Source: Akkermansiaceae bacterium (GTDB lineage Bacteria; Verrucomicrobiota; Verrucomicrobiia; Verrucomicrobiales; Akkermansiaceae). From it: a stretch of 32,167 nucleotides of DNA. Position numbers and translations under genes: made by a program. The notes under the pieces are model-generated. The model worked only from the letters and a program-made list of their open reading frames with translations. It searched no databases and was not told the origin of the DNA. The stretch spans positions 1-32,167 of the forward strand of contig JALZUI010000055.1 of the NCBI GenBank assembly GCA_023301545.1. Direction: 5' to 3'. Below are positions 15,155 to 22,872 of the stretch, piece after piece (positions within the stretch are counted from its first letter, which is position 1; the number at the start of each line of letters is the position of its first letter).

Positions 15155-15494
15155 TGTATTTTTTATGTTATGCCAAACCTTAATCCAGGATTAGCTCTGT
15201 TGGAGTTGTCACGCGTCGGGCCTCATTCAACTACCGTTGTTTGTAATGCGCATTTATTTCAAACGAGGGGGCAAGCTTTTTACGTCTATTCTCCCTGTAA
15301 TGGCAAGGATTTTTTATGACATTTTGTACGCTTTTTTCAACTCAAGCCTAAAGCCATGCTCGATCGCCCTTTTTTGCCGCTAATCTCAACAAATGCCTAC
15401 GGTCGAACTCGTGAATAATTGCGTCATTTCCATCTCCTTCAGAAACTCTTTTTTTCGTAGCCATAGCCCCTTCCCAGTGTTAATCATAGATCAC
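15155..15494. other. Divergent non-coding region between rpsB and prmC
   Basis: 340 bp without a supported gene. It must hold the rpsB-tsf promoter (minus) and the prmC promoter (plus). A 13-bp palindrome TAATCC-A-GGATTA lies at 15181-15193, 26 bp upstream of the rpsB ATG. I could not find a pair of good -35/-10 boxes at normal spacing on either strand, nor a recognisable ribosomal-protein leader. The open frame from 15393 is an upstream extension of prmC without family support. Confidence 0.6.
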
Positions 15495-16319
15495 ATGACG
15501 ACCTTGCTTGAAATCCTTACCAAAGGCACCTCGTACCTAGAAAAAAAAGGCGTGGACTCCCCCCGCCTTACAATGGAGCTCATGGTCGCGCATACTCTCA
15601 AGATGAAGCGCATGCAGCTTTATCTCGAATTTGAACGCCCTCTTGCCGAAGACGAACTCACCCCACTCCGAGCCATGCTCAAACGGCGCGGGGAGCGCGA
15701 GCCCCTTCAGCATATTCTTGGTGAGGTCGAATTTTACGAAAACACCTTTCTGTGCGACGCCCGCGCCCTCATCCCCCGCCCAGAGACGGAGGAACTCGTT
15801 GACCACATCTCCAAGTTAAACCTCCCTGAATCCCCTCGCATCCTAGATCTCTGCTGTGGATCTGGAGTAATCGGGCTCAGCCTCAAACATAAATTCCCCG
15901 AGTCACGGGTGACGCTCGCAGATATTTCGGAAGACGCCCTCGCCCTGACTACGGAAAACGCTAACAAGCTCAATCTCCAGGTAGAAACTCTGCACTCAGA
16001 CCTCTTCAGCGGAATCTCAGATAAATACGACCTCATCGTCTGCAACCCACCTTACGTTTCTAGCGAATTCGAAGTTTCTGAGGAGGTAAAACACGACCCC
16101 GCACTTGCCTTATTCTCAGGTAAAGACGGTCTAGATTTTCTCAGAGTATTCATTCCCGAAGCCCTAAATCACCTACAACCGAAAGGACAAGTCGCTCTTG
16201 AAATTGGTTACGACCAAGCAGAACAAGTCACTGGCCTCCTCACGAATGCAGGTTATTCCAGCGTACAGGTTCTGAGCGACCTAGAGGGAGTTGCGCGCTT
16301 TCCCTTAGCCCAGCGATAA
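15495..16319 (+). CDS. prmC: Peptide chain release factor N5-glutamine methyltransferase
   Basis: SAM-dependent enzyme that methylates the Gln of the GGQ motif in RF1/RF2, 274 aa. The N-terminal helical domain (about 1-80) includes PLQHILGEVEFYENTF and IPRPETEEL, which are diagnostic. The methyltransferase core has ILDLCCGSGVIGLSL (SAM motif I, about 116-130) and the catalytic NPPY (184-187, CNPPYVSS). The start MTTLLEILTKG is the family start; an open extension to 15393 has no matching residues. It converges on the HIT gene with no spacer, the two stop codons lying back to back. In many bacteria prmC follows prfA, which is not the case here. Confidence 0.95.
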   Translation: MTTLLEILTKGTSYLEKKGVDSPRLTMELMVAHTLKMKRMQLYLEFERPLAEDELTPLRAMLKRRGEREPLQHILGEVEFYENTFLCDARALIPRPETEELVDHISKLNLPESPRILDLCCGSGVIGLSLKHKFPESRVTLADISEDALALTTENANKLNLQVETLHSDLFSGISDKYDLIVCNPPYVSSEFEVSEEVKHDPALALFSGKDGLDFLRVFIPEALNHLQPKGQVALEIGYDQAEQVTGLLTNAGYSSVQVLSDLEGVARFPLAQR

Positions 16320-16667
16320 TTAACCCGGAGGCCACTCCAACGGGCGCCCACCTAGGATATGAATATGCAAGTGAGGCACTGCTTCCCCGCCATCCTTGCC
16401 ATTATTCACCACCAAGCGAAATCCAGATTCGTCGATCCCTAAGGATTTTGTAATCTCTGCAACCTTCGTCATCATGTGACCCAGCAAGCTTGCATCGCCT
16501 TCCTGCGCAAGCCCGATACGATCAATCCTGCGCTTGGGAACTAAGAGCGCATGCACCGGAGCCTGGGGAGCAATATCTCGGAAGCAAAGGCATAGCTCAT
16601 CTTCATACACAATATCGGCAGGTAACTCTCTGCTACATACCTTTTCAAAAATCGACTTATCAGACAT
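16320..16667 (-). CDS. HIT-family protein (HinT-like purine nucleoside phosphoramidase)
   Basis: A 115-aa histidine-triad hydrolase. The N-terminus SIFEKVCSRELPADIVYEDELCL and RDIAPQAPVHALLVPK are typical of the HinT/PKCI branch. The catalytic triad motif is HLHIHILGG, preceded by the conserved NNGKDGGEAVPHLH. Members hydrolyse nucleoside phosphoramidates such as AMP-lysine; the physiological substrate is unknown. Its stop codon directly abuts that of prmC (zero bases between) with no terminator. The next minus-strand gene upstream, rrf2, ends 66 bp away. Confidence 0.95.
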   Translation of the reverse strand: MSDKSIFEKVCSRELPADIVYEDELCLCFRDIAPQAPVHALLVPKRRIDRIGLAQEGDASLLGHMMTKVAEITKSLGIDESGFRLVVNNGKDGGEAVPHLHIHILGGRPLEWPPG

Positions 16668-16733
16668 ACTTCTTAGTCCTATTCAATTCCCCTCGGTCCT
16701 TCTAGCCTTTTTTCTCGAAAGATTCCCCCATCT

Positions 16734-17147
16734 TTAGATAAACCACATGGGCTGATTATCACTGGAAAGCAAATCTTCGTAAGTGACCTTTTTCACACGC
16801 TCCAGGAAAGACGCCGAAAGCTCTTTCCACGCTCGCGAAAGTACTGGCCCAGATCCCCCTTCGAACTCAGCAGGTTCCTCTACCAACTGAGGTTCGACCG
16901 CCTCGATCACAGAGGCTAATGAAATCTCTGCAGGCGGAACAGCGAGGAGGTAACCACCTAATTTCCCTCGCTTACTCTGCACAATACCCGCCTTACGTAG
17001 GTCGGCAAGAATTTGCACCAAGAATGAAGATGGGATCGCCTCGCGCTCAGAAATATCATCTAAGCGTGATACCGTTTTCCCATCATAGCATTTAGCGAGC
17101 TGAAGCACAGCTCTTTGGGCATAATCTAACTTTTGGGAAATCCTCAT
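16734..17147 (-). CDS. Rrf2-family transcriptional regulator without Fe-S cysteines
   Basis: A 137-aa winged-helix regulator. The N-terminus MRISQKLDYAQRAVLQLAK, the recognition helix area SFLVQILADLRKAGIV and the wing SKRGKLGGYLLAVPP are classic Rrf2. Unlike IscR or NsrR, the protein has one cysteine (C20) and none of the three cluster ligands, so it resembles CymR, the cysteine-metabolism repressor of Firmicutes. It is divergent from cysE with 95 bp between the starts, which supports control of cysteine synthesis. The start at 17147 is chosen because AGAAGG lies five bases upstream, one of the few real Shine-Dalgarno sequences here, and because an extension to 17261 would overlap cysE. The CymR-like role is inference. 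Confidence 0.92.
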   Translation of the reverse strand: MRISQKLDYAQRAVLQLAKCYDGKTVSRLDDISEREAIPSSFLVQILADLRKAGIVQSKRGKLGGYLLAVPPAEISLASVIEAVEPQLVEEPAEFEGGSGPVLSRAWKELSASFLERVKKVTYEDLLSSDNQPMWFI

Positions 17148-17242
17148 TCTGACCTTCTTTAGCAAGATTATAAAGTATTGCCAAGAATGGGATACACTTT
17201 TTGCGTGACCAGCACGAAAATTGCATGATACTACCCTTCTAT
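17148..17242. promoter_or_regulatory. Shared control region of rrf2 and cysE
   Basis: A perfect -10 hexamer TATAAT for rrf2 lies on the minus strand (17172-17167), without a clear -35. For cysE, GATACT (17227-17232) ends ten bases before the ATG. Between them is an imperfect inverted repeat, TTTT-G-CGTG, ACCAG, CACG-AAAA (17199-17220), with one unpaired G. This is a reasonable operator for the divergent Rrf2 protein, though unproven. Confidence 0.4.
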
Positions 17243-18109
17243 ATGGAAAGCACTCCCTCACAGCCCAGCATCTGCTCCGAACATAATTTAGATTTAGAGC
17301 AATTTTGGAACGAACTCCAAGTGGAGGCTCGTAAATTAGCTGAGTCAGAGTCTACTCTAGCCCCTCTACTCAACGAAGTCGTACTTACTAGAGGCTGTTT
17401 CAAAACCTCTATCGCCATGCGACTTTCGCGCAAGCTCTCTCGCGAAGATATGACTCAGCAAGAGGTCTATACCATCCTTACCAACATTCTAACCGATACC
17501 CCAGAGATCCTCCTCAGCATTGCCCGCGATCTCCGCGCCATTAACGATCGAGACCCCGCTTGTAACTCCCTCCTCGAACCTTTTCTATTCTTCAAAGGCT
17601 TCCACGCTATAACGAACTACCGAATTTCCCACCTTCTCTGGAAGTCGGAACGGAAAGCTCTGGCACTCTATTTCCAGAGCATCGGCAGCGAAATCTTTCA
17701 GGTAGACATCCACCCCGCAGCCCTAATCGGTTGTGGCGTCATGCTCGATCACGCAACGAGCTTTGTAGTCGGGGAAACGGGGATCATTGAAGATAATGTC
17801 TCCATTTTACACGAAGTCACGCTAGGGGGGACAGGTAATGAAACTGGACTTCGCCACCCCATCGTTCGGTCTGGAGTACTCATCGGCGCCGGAGTCAAAA
17901 TTCTTGGCCGCGTTGAGATTGGAAACAATTCAAAGATAGGAGCTGGCTCTGTTGTCCTCCAAGACGTTCCTCCTAACGTAACCGTAGTGGGCGTTCCCGC
18001 CAAGATTGTCAGCAGTGCCGACCCTACCGCCACCCCAGCCTTCGACATGGACCAAAGCCTTACCTGCGCACAACTAATCGAAAGCAGTCTAGACTCCTCT
18101 GGGCTGTAA
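17243..18109 (+). CDS. cysE: Serine O-acetyltransferase
   Basis: Makes O-acetylserine from serine and acetyl-CoA, the first step of cysteine synthesis; 288 aa. The N-terminal helical domain (about 15-150) precedes the left-handed beta-helix with hexapeptide repeats. Diagnostic stretches are VDIHPAALIGCGVMLDHAT (catalytic His in LDHAT), VVGETGIIEDNVSILHEVTLGG, RHPIV (second catalytic His), IGAGSVVLQDVP and VVGVPAKIV. The C-terminal tail ends in SSGL rather than the Ile that docks into CysK in enterobacteria, so complex formation cannot be assumed. The start at 17243 is tentative; ATGs at 17225 and 17201 are also in frame, but 17225 overlaps the candidate -10 box. It is divergent from the Rrf2 regulator. 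Confidence 0.94.
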   Translation: MESTPSQPSICSEHNLDLEQFWNELQVEARKLAESESTLAPLLNEVVLTRGCFKTSIAMRLSRKLSREDMTQQEVYTILTNILTDTPEILLSIARDLRAINDRDPACNSLLEPFLFFKGFHAITNYRISHLLWKSERKALALYFQSIGSEIFQVDIHPAALIGCGVMLDHATSFVVGETGIIEDNVSILHEVTLGGTGNETGLRHPIVRSGVLIGAGVKILGRVEIGNNSKIGAGSVVLQDVPPNVTVVGVPAKIVSSADPTATPAFDMDQSLTCAQLIESSLDSSGL

Positions 18110-18140
18110 TCGCCCTTTGTAAAATTAGAACAATCTATAG

Positions 18141-18169
18141 TTGGCAGAACTGATCTAGCATGTTAGTGT
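18141..18169 (+). promoter_or_regulatory. Candidate promoter of the SNF2 helicase gene
   Basis: TTGGCA (18141-18146), 17 bp, TAGTGT (18164-18169). The -35 matches 5/6, but the -10 matches only 3/6. Transcription would start near 18176, just ahead of the palindrome at 18181-18199. Confidence 0.35.
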
Positions 18170-18180
18170 CATAAACCCCA

Positions 18181-18199
18181 TTTTCAAAACTTTTGAAAA
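18181..18199. repeat. Perfect 9-1-9 inverted repeat upstream of the SNF2 helicase
   Basis: TTTTCAAAA, a single C, then TTTTGAAAA. Each half is itself nearly self-complementary. It ends 21 bp before the ATG at 18221, directly downstream of the candidate promoter, a typical repressor position. The same 9-1-9 geometry around a C occurs at 936-954, with a different sequence. Confidence 0.5.
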
Positions 18200-18220
18200 T
18201 TTTTGACCTAACTCTAGTTT

Positions 18221-21200
18221 ATGTCCGTTCTCTCATCACTTAATCCCGACCGCGCAACTCTCAATTTCCTTAATAGCTTCCCTGAAGAGTCGCGGGAAAT
18301 CGGTGAAGGCCTTCAAAAAGATGGCTCAGTCAGTCAAATCTTCGGAAACCACCTATTCATCCAAGGACGAGTAGAGCACGATAAAGGCACCTTCCGGACA
18401 ACCCTACGTTTACAGGGAAATCGTTGGTTTGGTAGCTGTAATAGTGATGTCGAAAGTATTTCTAACGCATGTCTCTTCGCGACTATGCTGGAACGCCTCA
18501 AGCGTGGTCCCGACCTCCCTGAGTCACCGAACGAGATGGATGACACTCCGATCATTGACTTGATCGAAGAAAAACTCAAACGCGAGCTTGATGACAAAGA
18601 GGCTGACTACGTCTCCCGTGTTGAAAAACGTTACCGTCGATACGCGATTGAAGGAGAAATCCACGACCACGACCTCGTGCGCCTTAATCCTCGCTGGGAA
18701 ATGTCTAGCTACGAGCCTCTTGAGCTTTGGCCTATTCCTCCTAGTGACATCGTAGAATTCTGGAACTTCCTCGCCTACGCGTTTTACAAGAAAAAGCTTC
18801 CTTTCCCAGAGTTCATGCAAAGCATCACAGACCTTCCTTCTGTGCAGAAAAAGATGGCTGAATGGGAGCGTGAACGCGAAATTTCCGCTTGGTACGACCG
18901 CATCGACCAAGTAAACGAGCGCCCACCGAGCAAGAAAATCATCGATATGGAGTTCCGCTTGGTCTCTACTATTAACGAAGGTCGCCTCGAGCACAAAGCA
19001 GCAGAAGACGAAGTCTGGAAACCTATCCGGGAAAAACAAGACATCGACAAGCTTGAGGAACTCTACAAAACCTCCTCAATTCGCACCAGTGTTGAGATGC
19101 AAATGCTCTGGGAGCATTTCCTCTCATACTATCGCGAGCATGACAACCTCAGCATCGACCTTGATAATGAAGACGCTTGTCGCTTCATGAACCGCCTCTT
19201 CCTCCAACCGGCTCTCAAGAACATTCTCGTTAACCTCGATGAAAACACCTTCAACGTTAGTGAGAGCGTACTCAGCTGGAAATGTGATGACGACAAACTC
19301 GATCCTGACACCTTCTCGCTCCAACTCGTAACCGATAAAGGCGAAGATGTAACACACTCTGTGCGTCTCCTCCCAGGTCGTAGTATTCTGTACCAATCAG
19401 ACGAAACCGTATTCCCTGGCCCTCCGCGCTGGCTTGACGAGACGGAAGTCATGCCTCTGTACCAGATTCCGAAAGGGGTCATTGATAGCCTAGAAGGTGT
19501 TGAATTCCTTCGTAAAATAGGATCAACGCTCCCTGAATCAATGAAGAAGCGTGTCATCGATCTTGAACTCCTTCCTGAGTTCAACATGCGCTTGGAAAAA
19601 GGCCTTACTTCGGCTGAGACCGAGCACCTTGTCATCGATATTACCGCAACGGAAAAAGACGAAATCCGCACCGAAAAAATGCGCCGCGGTGGCTGGGAAG
19701 TCGAAAACCAAAAACCCTCAAAAGGTAAAGACCTCCTGCGATTCTCCCGTGAAAAGCTCTACGCCATCCCTGACCGAATCACCGAAATGGGACTCACTTT
19801 TGACGACAAGCTTGATTGCTTTAAAGTGCGTATTTCTAAGCAGTTCCCAGAAAAGTTCGCTGACTGGGTAGAGTCTCTTAAGGAAAGCATCACGGTACAT
19901 TCCGATGCTAAGCTCAGCACAATTCTAGCAGACCCTGTTACCGCTGCCGTTCGTTTTGAGGTTGTTAGCCAAGACATTGATTGGTTCGACCTCCGTATCG
20001 TAATCGACGTAGATGGACTCACTCTCGACAAAGCGCAGATTCGTCAACTCGTCTCCGCTCGTGGTGGCTACGTCCGAATGGACGACGGCTCATGGATGCG
20101 CCTCGAAATCAAGCTCGATGCCGAGCAACGCGAGGCTGTTACCCGCCTCGGACTCGATCCATTCGACCTCTCAGGGGAAACGCACCGCATGCACGCCCTC
20201 CAGCTTGCAGACCCGAAAGCATCCGACGTCTTCGATCCCAAAATCTGGGAGCGAATCATGTCCAGCGCTAAGGAAATCCAAGTCGATGTCAAACCTCCAA
20301 TCCCAGAGGAACTACAGGCAACCCTTCGTCCATACCAGGAGGAAGGCTTCCACTTCCTCAGTTACCTTGCCACCAACGGCTTCGGCGGTATCCTGGCCGA
20401 TGATATGGGACTAGGTAAAACGATCCAATCGATCACCTATCTCCTCTGGCTTCGAGGCGAATCCATCAGGAAAGGCAAAAAGCTTCCTGCTCTCGTAGTC
20501 TGTCCTAAGTCCGTTCTCGACGTTTGGCAAATGGAGTGTAACAAGTTCGCGCCAAACCTACGAGTAGAGATCTTCCTCTCCAAAGACGATTTCGACAAGG
20601 GATCAGTCGAAAACGACATCGATATTGTTGTTCTTAACTACGCTCAACTCCGAGTCTGTGGTGACATCCTTAAGTCTATTGATTGGCTGGCTGTCATCCT
20701 CGATGAAGGACAACAAATTAAGAACCCTGACTCTAAAGCCGCTAAAGCTGCACGAGATCTTAATGCGCATAACCGACTTGTTCTTACCGGTACACCTATT
20801 GAGAACAGACTTATGGATATGTGGTCTCTCATGGCCTTCGCTATGCCAGGAGTTCTCGGAACACGTGCCTACTTCAAGAAACGCTTTGATAAGCGCAAGG
20901 ATCCAACTTCACAAGTACGACTTGCCGCCCGTCTTAAGCCATTCCTTCTCCGCCGTACCAAACTCCAAGTGGCCAAAGACCTTCCACCAAGAACGGAAGA
21001 AGAAGTCTTCGCTGTTATGGAAGGCGTGCAAAGCGACCTCTACAAAGGGGAACTTAAGCGAATCCAAAAAGCCCTTCTTGGCCTCGGTTCAGATGATGCC
21101 GTTAAGAAGAACTCCTTTGCGATTCTCCAGGGCCTCATGAGGTTACGTCAGATCTGTTGTCACCCTGGACTCATTGATCCTAAGTACCTTAAGGAAGAAT

Positions 21201-21742
21201 CAGCTAAAATGAACGCTCTGTTCTACCTTCTAGATCAACTACACGAGGAAGGACACAAGGTTCTCGTCTTCTCCCAGTTCGTCTCAATGCTTAACATCAT
21301 CAAGAGTCGATTGGAGACCGAAGCACGTCCGTTCAACTACCTTACAGGACAAACTAAGGACCGTCGTGGCGAGATCGAAAACTTCCAGACGACTAAAGAC
21401 CCATCAGTCTTCCTCCTTTCATTGAAAGCAGGTGGAGCTGGTCTTAACCTCACCTCGGCCTCCTACGTAATCCTTTACGATCCATGGTGGAACCCCGCTG
21501 TTGAGAACCAAGCAATTGACCGTACTCACCGAATCGGCCAGAAGAATAAGGTAATCGCCTACCGCCTCCTCACCCGTGAGTCAGTGGAAGAAAAGATCCG
21601 AGTCCTCCAACACCAGAAGACCGCGCTTGTGAGCAACGTCCTCGGAGACGAAGGCTTTGCTAGTAACCTCAGCATTAACGACCTCCAATTCATCCTCGCC
21701 CACGGTGCAGGGGAAGAGGAAGACATCATCGATGTAGAGTAA
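18221..21742 (+). CDS. SNF2-family DEAD/DEAH ATP-dependent helicase
   Basis: A large SNF2 translocase of 1173 aa. The N-terminal region (about 1-95) resembles a SWIM domain but keeps only half of each zinc-ligand pair (G71-S-C73 and C84-L-F86 where CxC and CxH are expected). A long region (about 100-680) follows that I do not recognise in detail. The motor: Walker A DDMGLGKTIQ (K733), DEGQ at 828-831 (usual DEAQ/DEAH), LTGTPIENRLMDMWSLM, RLRQICCHPGLID, VLVFSQFVSML, SLKAGGAGLNLT, and DPWWNPAVENQAIDRTHRIGQ as motifs V-VI. Such proteins remodel DNA-protein or RNA polymerase complexes; the specific role is unknown. It is a single-gene transcript with its own promoter candidate, palindrome and strong terminator. 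No methylase or nuclease neighbour suggests a defence role. Confidence 0.95.
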   Translation: MSVLSSLNPDRATLNFLNSFPEESREIGEGLQKDGSVSQIFGNHLFIQGRVEHDKGTFRTTLRLQGNRWFGSCNSDVESISNACLFATMLERLKRGPDLPESPNEMDDTPIIDLIEEKLKRELDDKEADYVSRVEKRYRRYAIEGEIHDHDLVRLNPRWEMSSYEPLELWPIPPSDIVEFWNFLAYAFYKKKLPFPEFMQSITDLPSVQKKMAEWEREREISAWYDRIDQVNERPPSKKIIDMEFRLVSTINEGRLEHKAAEDEVWKPIREKQDIDKLEELYKTSSIRTSVEMQMLWEHFLSYYREHDNLSIDLDNEDACRFMNRLFLQPALKNILVNLDENTFNVSESVLSWKCDDDKLDPDTFSLQLVTDKGEDVTHSVRLLPGRSILYQSDETVFPGPPRWLDETEVMPLYQIPKGVIDSLEGVEFLRKIGSTLPESMKKRVIDLELLPEFNMRLEKGLTSAETEHLVIDITATEKDEIRTEKMRRGGWEVENQKPSKGKDLLRFSREKLYAIPDRITEMGLTFDDKLDCFKVRISKQFPEKFADWVESLKESITVHSDAKLSTILADPVTAAVRFEVVSQDIDWFDLRIVIDVDGLTLDKAQIRQLVSARGGYVRMDDGSWMRLEIKLDAEQREAVTRLGLDPFDLSGETHRMHALQLADPKASDVFDPKIWERIMSSAKEIQVDVKPPIPEELQATLRPYQEEGFHFLSYLATNGFGGILADDMGLGKTIQSITYLLWLRGESIRKGKKLPALVVCPKSVLDVWQMECNKFAPNLRVEIFLSKDDFDKGSVENDIDIVVLNYAQLRVCGDILKSIDWLAVILDEGQQIKNPDSKAAKAARDLNAHNRLVLTGTPIENRLMDMWSLMAFAMPGVLGTRAYFKKRFDKRKDPTSQVRLAARLKPFLLRRTKLQVAKDLPPRTEEEVFAVMEGVQSDLYKGELKRIQKALLGLGSDDAVKKNSFAILQGLMRLRQICCHPGLIDPKYLKEESAKMNALFYLLDQLHEEGHKVLVFSQFVSMLNIIKSRLETEARPFNYLTGQTKDRRGEIENFQTTKDPSVFLLSLKAGGAGLNLTSASYVILYDPWWNPAVENQAIDRTHRIGQKNKVIAYRLLTRESVEEKIRVLQHQKTALVSNVLGDEGFASNLSINDLQFILAHGAGEEEDIIDVE

Positions 21743-21767
21743 AATCAGAACTCCCTTAATACATATC

Positions 21768-21798
21768 AAAAGAGCGACCTACAAGTCGCTCTTTTTTT
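21768..21798 (+). terminator. Rho-independent terminator of the SNF2 helicase gene
   Basis: AAAGAGCGAC (21769-21778), loop CTACAA, then GTCGCTCTTT (21785-21794), continuing as a run of seven T (21792-21798). It begins 26 bp after the stop codon. Confidence 0.93.
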
Positions 21799-22087
21799 GT
21801 CTCTGCCGATCTTAGATTCACTGTCTAGACAAGATCTAACACCGCCCTCTCTTGCTATATTACTCCCTGATATCAATAGCCCCTCAACTTACCCCTTTAA
21901 AGCTTGCGACTTACACCTCTCGTTTCAAATCTGCGGCCTGCTACGGAATCTACGAAAAATAACAACCTCCATCACCCTAAAGTTGAATTTTTATAGTTGC
22001 GACGTGCGATATAGACACAAAAAAACCGCAAGAAAAATGCTTAAACACATTCTAACTTACGGTACTTAAAATTACAAAAGAGATCCT
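21799..22087. other. AT-rich non-coding region after the SNF2 gene
   Basis: Together with the SNF2 terminator this makes 345 bp without a supported gene. A 90-codon frame from 21797 starts with TTG inside the terminator and has no protein-like features. The only recognisable element is a terminator candidate of the lipoprotein operon at 22019-22063. Confidence 0.6.
22019..22063 (-). terminator. Candidate terminator of the lipoprotein operon
   Basis: On the minus strand ACCGTAAG (22063-22056) pairs with CTTGCGGT (22032-22025), eight pairs including one T.G wobble, around a 23-nt loop. It is followed by seven T (22025-22019). It lies 24 bp past the lipoprotein stop codon. The long loop lowers confidence. 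Confidence 0.5.
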
Positions 22088-22852
22088 CTATCGGGTTCCG
22101 ATGTTATTAAGGTTGAGACTAAATAGACCTCGTTCAGATTCTTCTACTTCAATAAATCTACTATTCACTAAGGTTGGGACAAAAAACTCAGCAGTTGTAT
22201 CAGGATTGTCACCAAAGAAACGGGAATCCCCTGCTTCAGCTCTGCGGAAATCCAACTCAAAACCCTCACTAGATGAAGTATAGAAACCACCGATTACCCC
22301 ATTCAAAATAGCGTCCTCAGACGTTGAAGTAATGAGAAAATCAAAATTTTCGTTCGTGGGGAAAAAGAGGCTTCCCGAGACAGGATCTACGCGGAGGTCG
22401 TTACCAAAATCATTAAGGATAATTCGGATACGCTCTAGATCTACGCTGCTAAGTACAAATACATCATCCCCATCATCGACTCTGTCTAAAAGTAGACTAC
22501 GGAGCTCAGTACCAAGAATACCTTGTTCAAGAATCTCGGTGAGTGTACTCTCTAGCACAGTATTGGCTTCACGAATAAAATTAACTCGAAAGGTGTCATC
22601 ATCTGTACGGGTGTAAGCGAAAGTTAGAGTGCTCTGCGTAGTCGTTACACCTCCATCAAACCTGATATCACGAGTACCTAGTGAACCCTCAGTTGTTGGA
22701 GTGAAGGTCAATATATCACCGTCTATTAACGACTCAAACGCTTCCTGTGTAGCCTCAGGGTCAAATGGAGGCCTGTCATCGTCGTCACATGAAACCATGA
22801 CGAATGACACAACAAGTACTGCCAATGGAGATCTAAGTAATAAGTTTTTCAT
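22088..22852 (-). CDS. Predicted lipoprotein A (tandem paralogue pair)
   Basis: A 254-aa secreted lipoprotein. The signal peptide is MKNLLLRSPLAVLVVSFVMVSC, with lipobox VMVSC and the modified Cys at 22, followed by DDDD. An Asp right after the lipid Cys keeps lipoproteins in the inner membrane in E. coli; whether that rule holds here is unknown. The mature part is acidic and mostly beta-strand by eye (DIRFDGG, TLTFAYTRTDDDTFRVNFI, GSLFFPTNENFDFLITS), with no known domain. The same order of elements occurs in the upstream neighbour, so the two look like diverged duplicates. The ATG at 22852 is used; a TTG two codons upstream is less likely. It starts 20 bp after the neighbour, so they are co-transcribed. 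Confidence 0.85.
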   Translation of the reverse strand: MKNLLLRSPLAVLVVSFVMVSCDDDDRPPFDPEATQEAFESLIDGDILTFTPTTEGSLGTRDIRFDGGVTTTQSTLTFAYTRTDDDTFRVNFIREANTVLESTLTEILEQGILGTELRSLLLDRVDDGDDVFVLSSVDLERIRIILNDFGNDLRVDPVSGSLFFPTNENFDFLITSTSEDAILNGVIGGFYTSSSEGFELDFRRAEAGDSRFFGDNPDTTAEFFVPTLVNSRFIEVEESERGLFSLNLNNIGTR

Positions 22853-22872
22853 AATCAAGAGAGTGTATAATA

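Noticed and set aside
15155..15393. Ribosomal-protein leader or S2 autoregulatory structure upstream of rpsB
   Set aside because: I found no known leader motif; only a short palindrome at 15181-15193 whose one-base centre cannot form a normal RNA loop.
18221..21742. SNF2 helicase as part of an anti-phage system such as DISARM
   Set aside because: No methyltransferase, phospholipase or nuclease gene is adjacent, and the gene has its own promoter and terminator among housekeeping genes.
21797..22069. 90-codon open frame after the SNF2 gene
   Set aside because: It starts with TTG inside the terminator's T-run and has no hydrophobic pattern, domain or ribosome-binding sequence.
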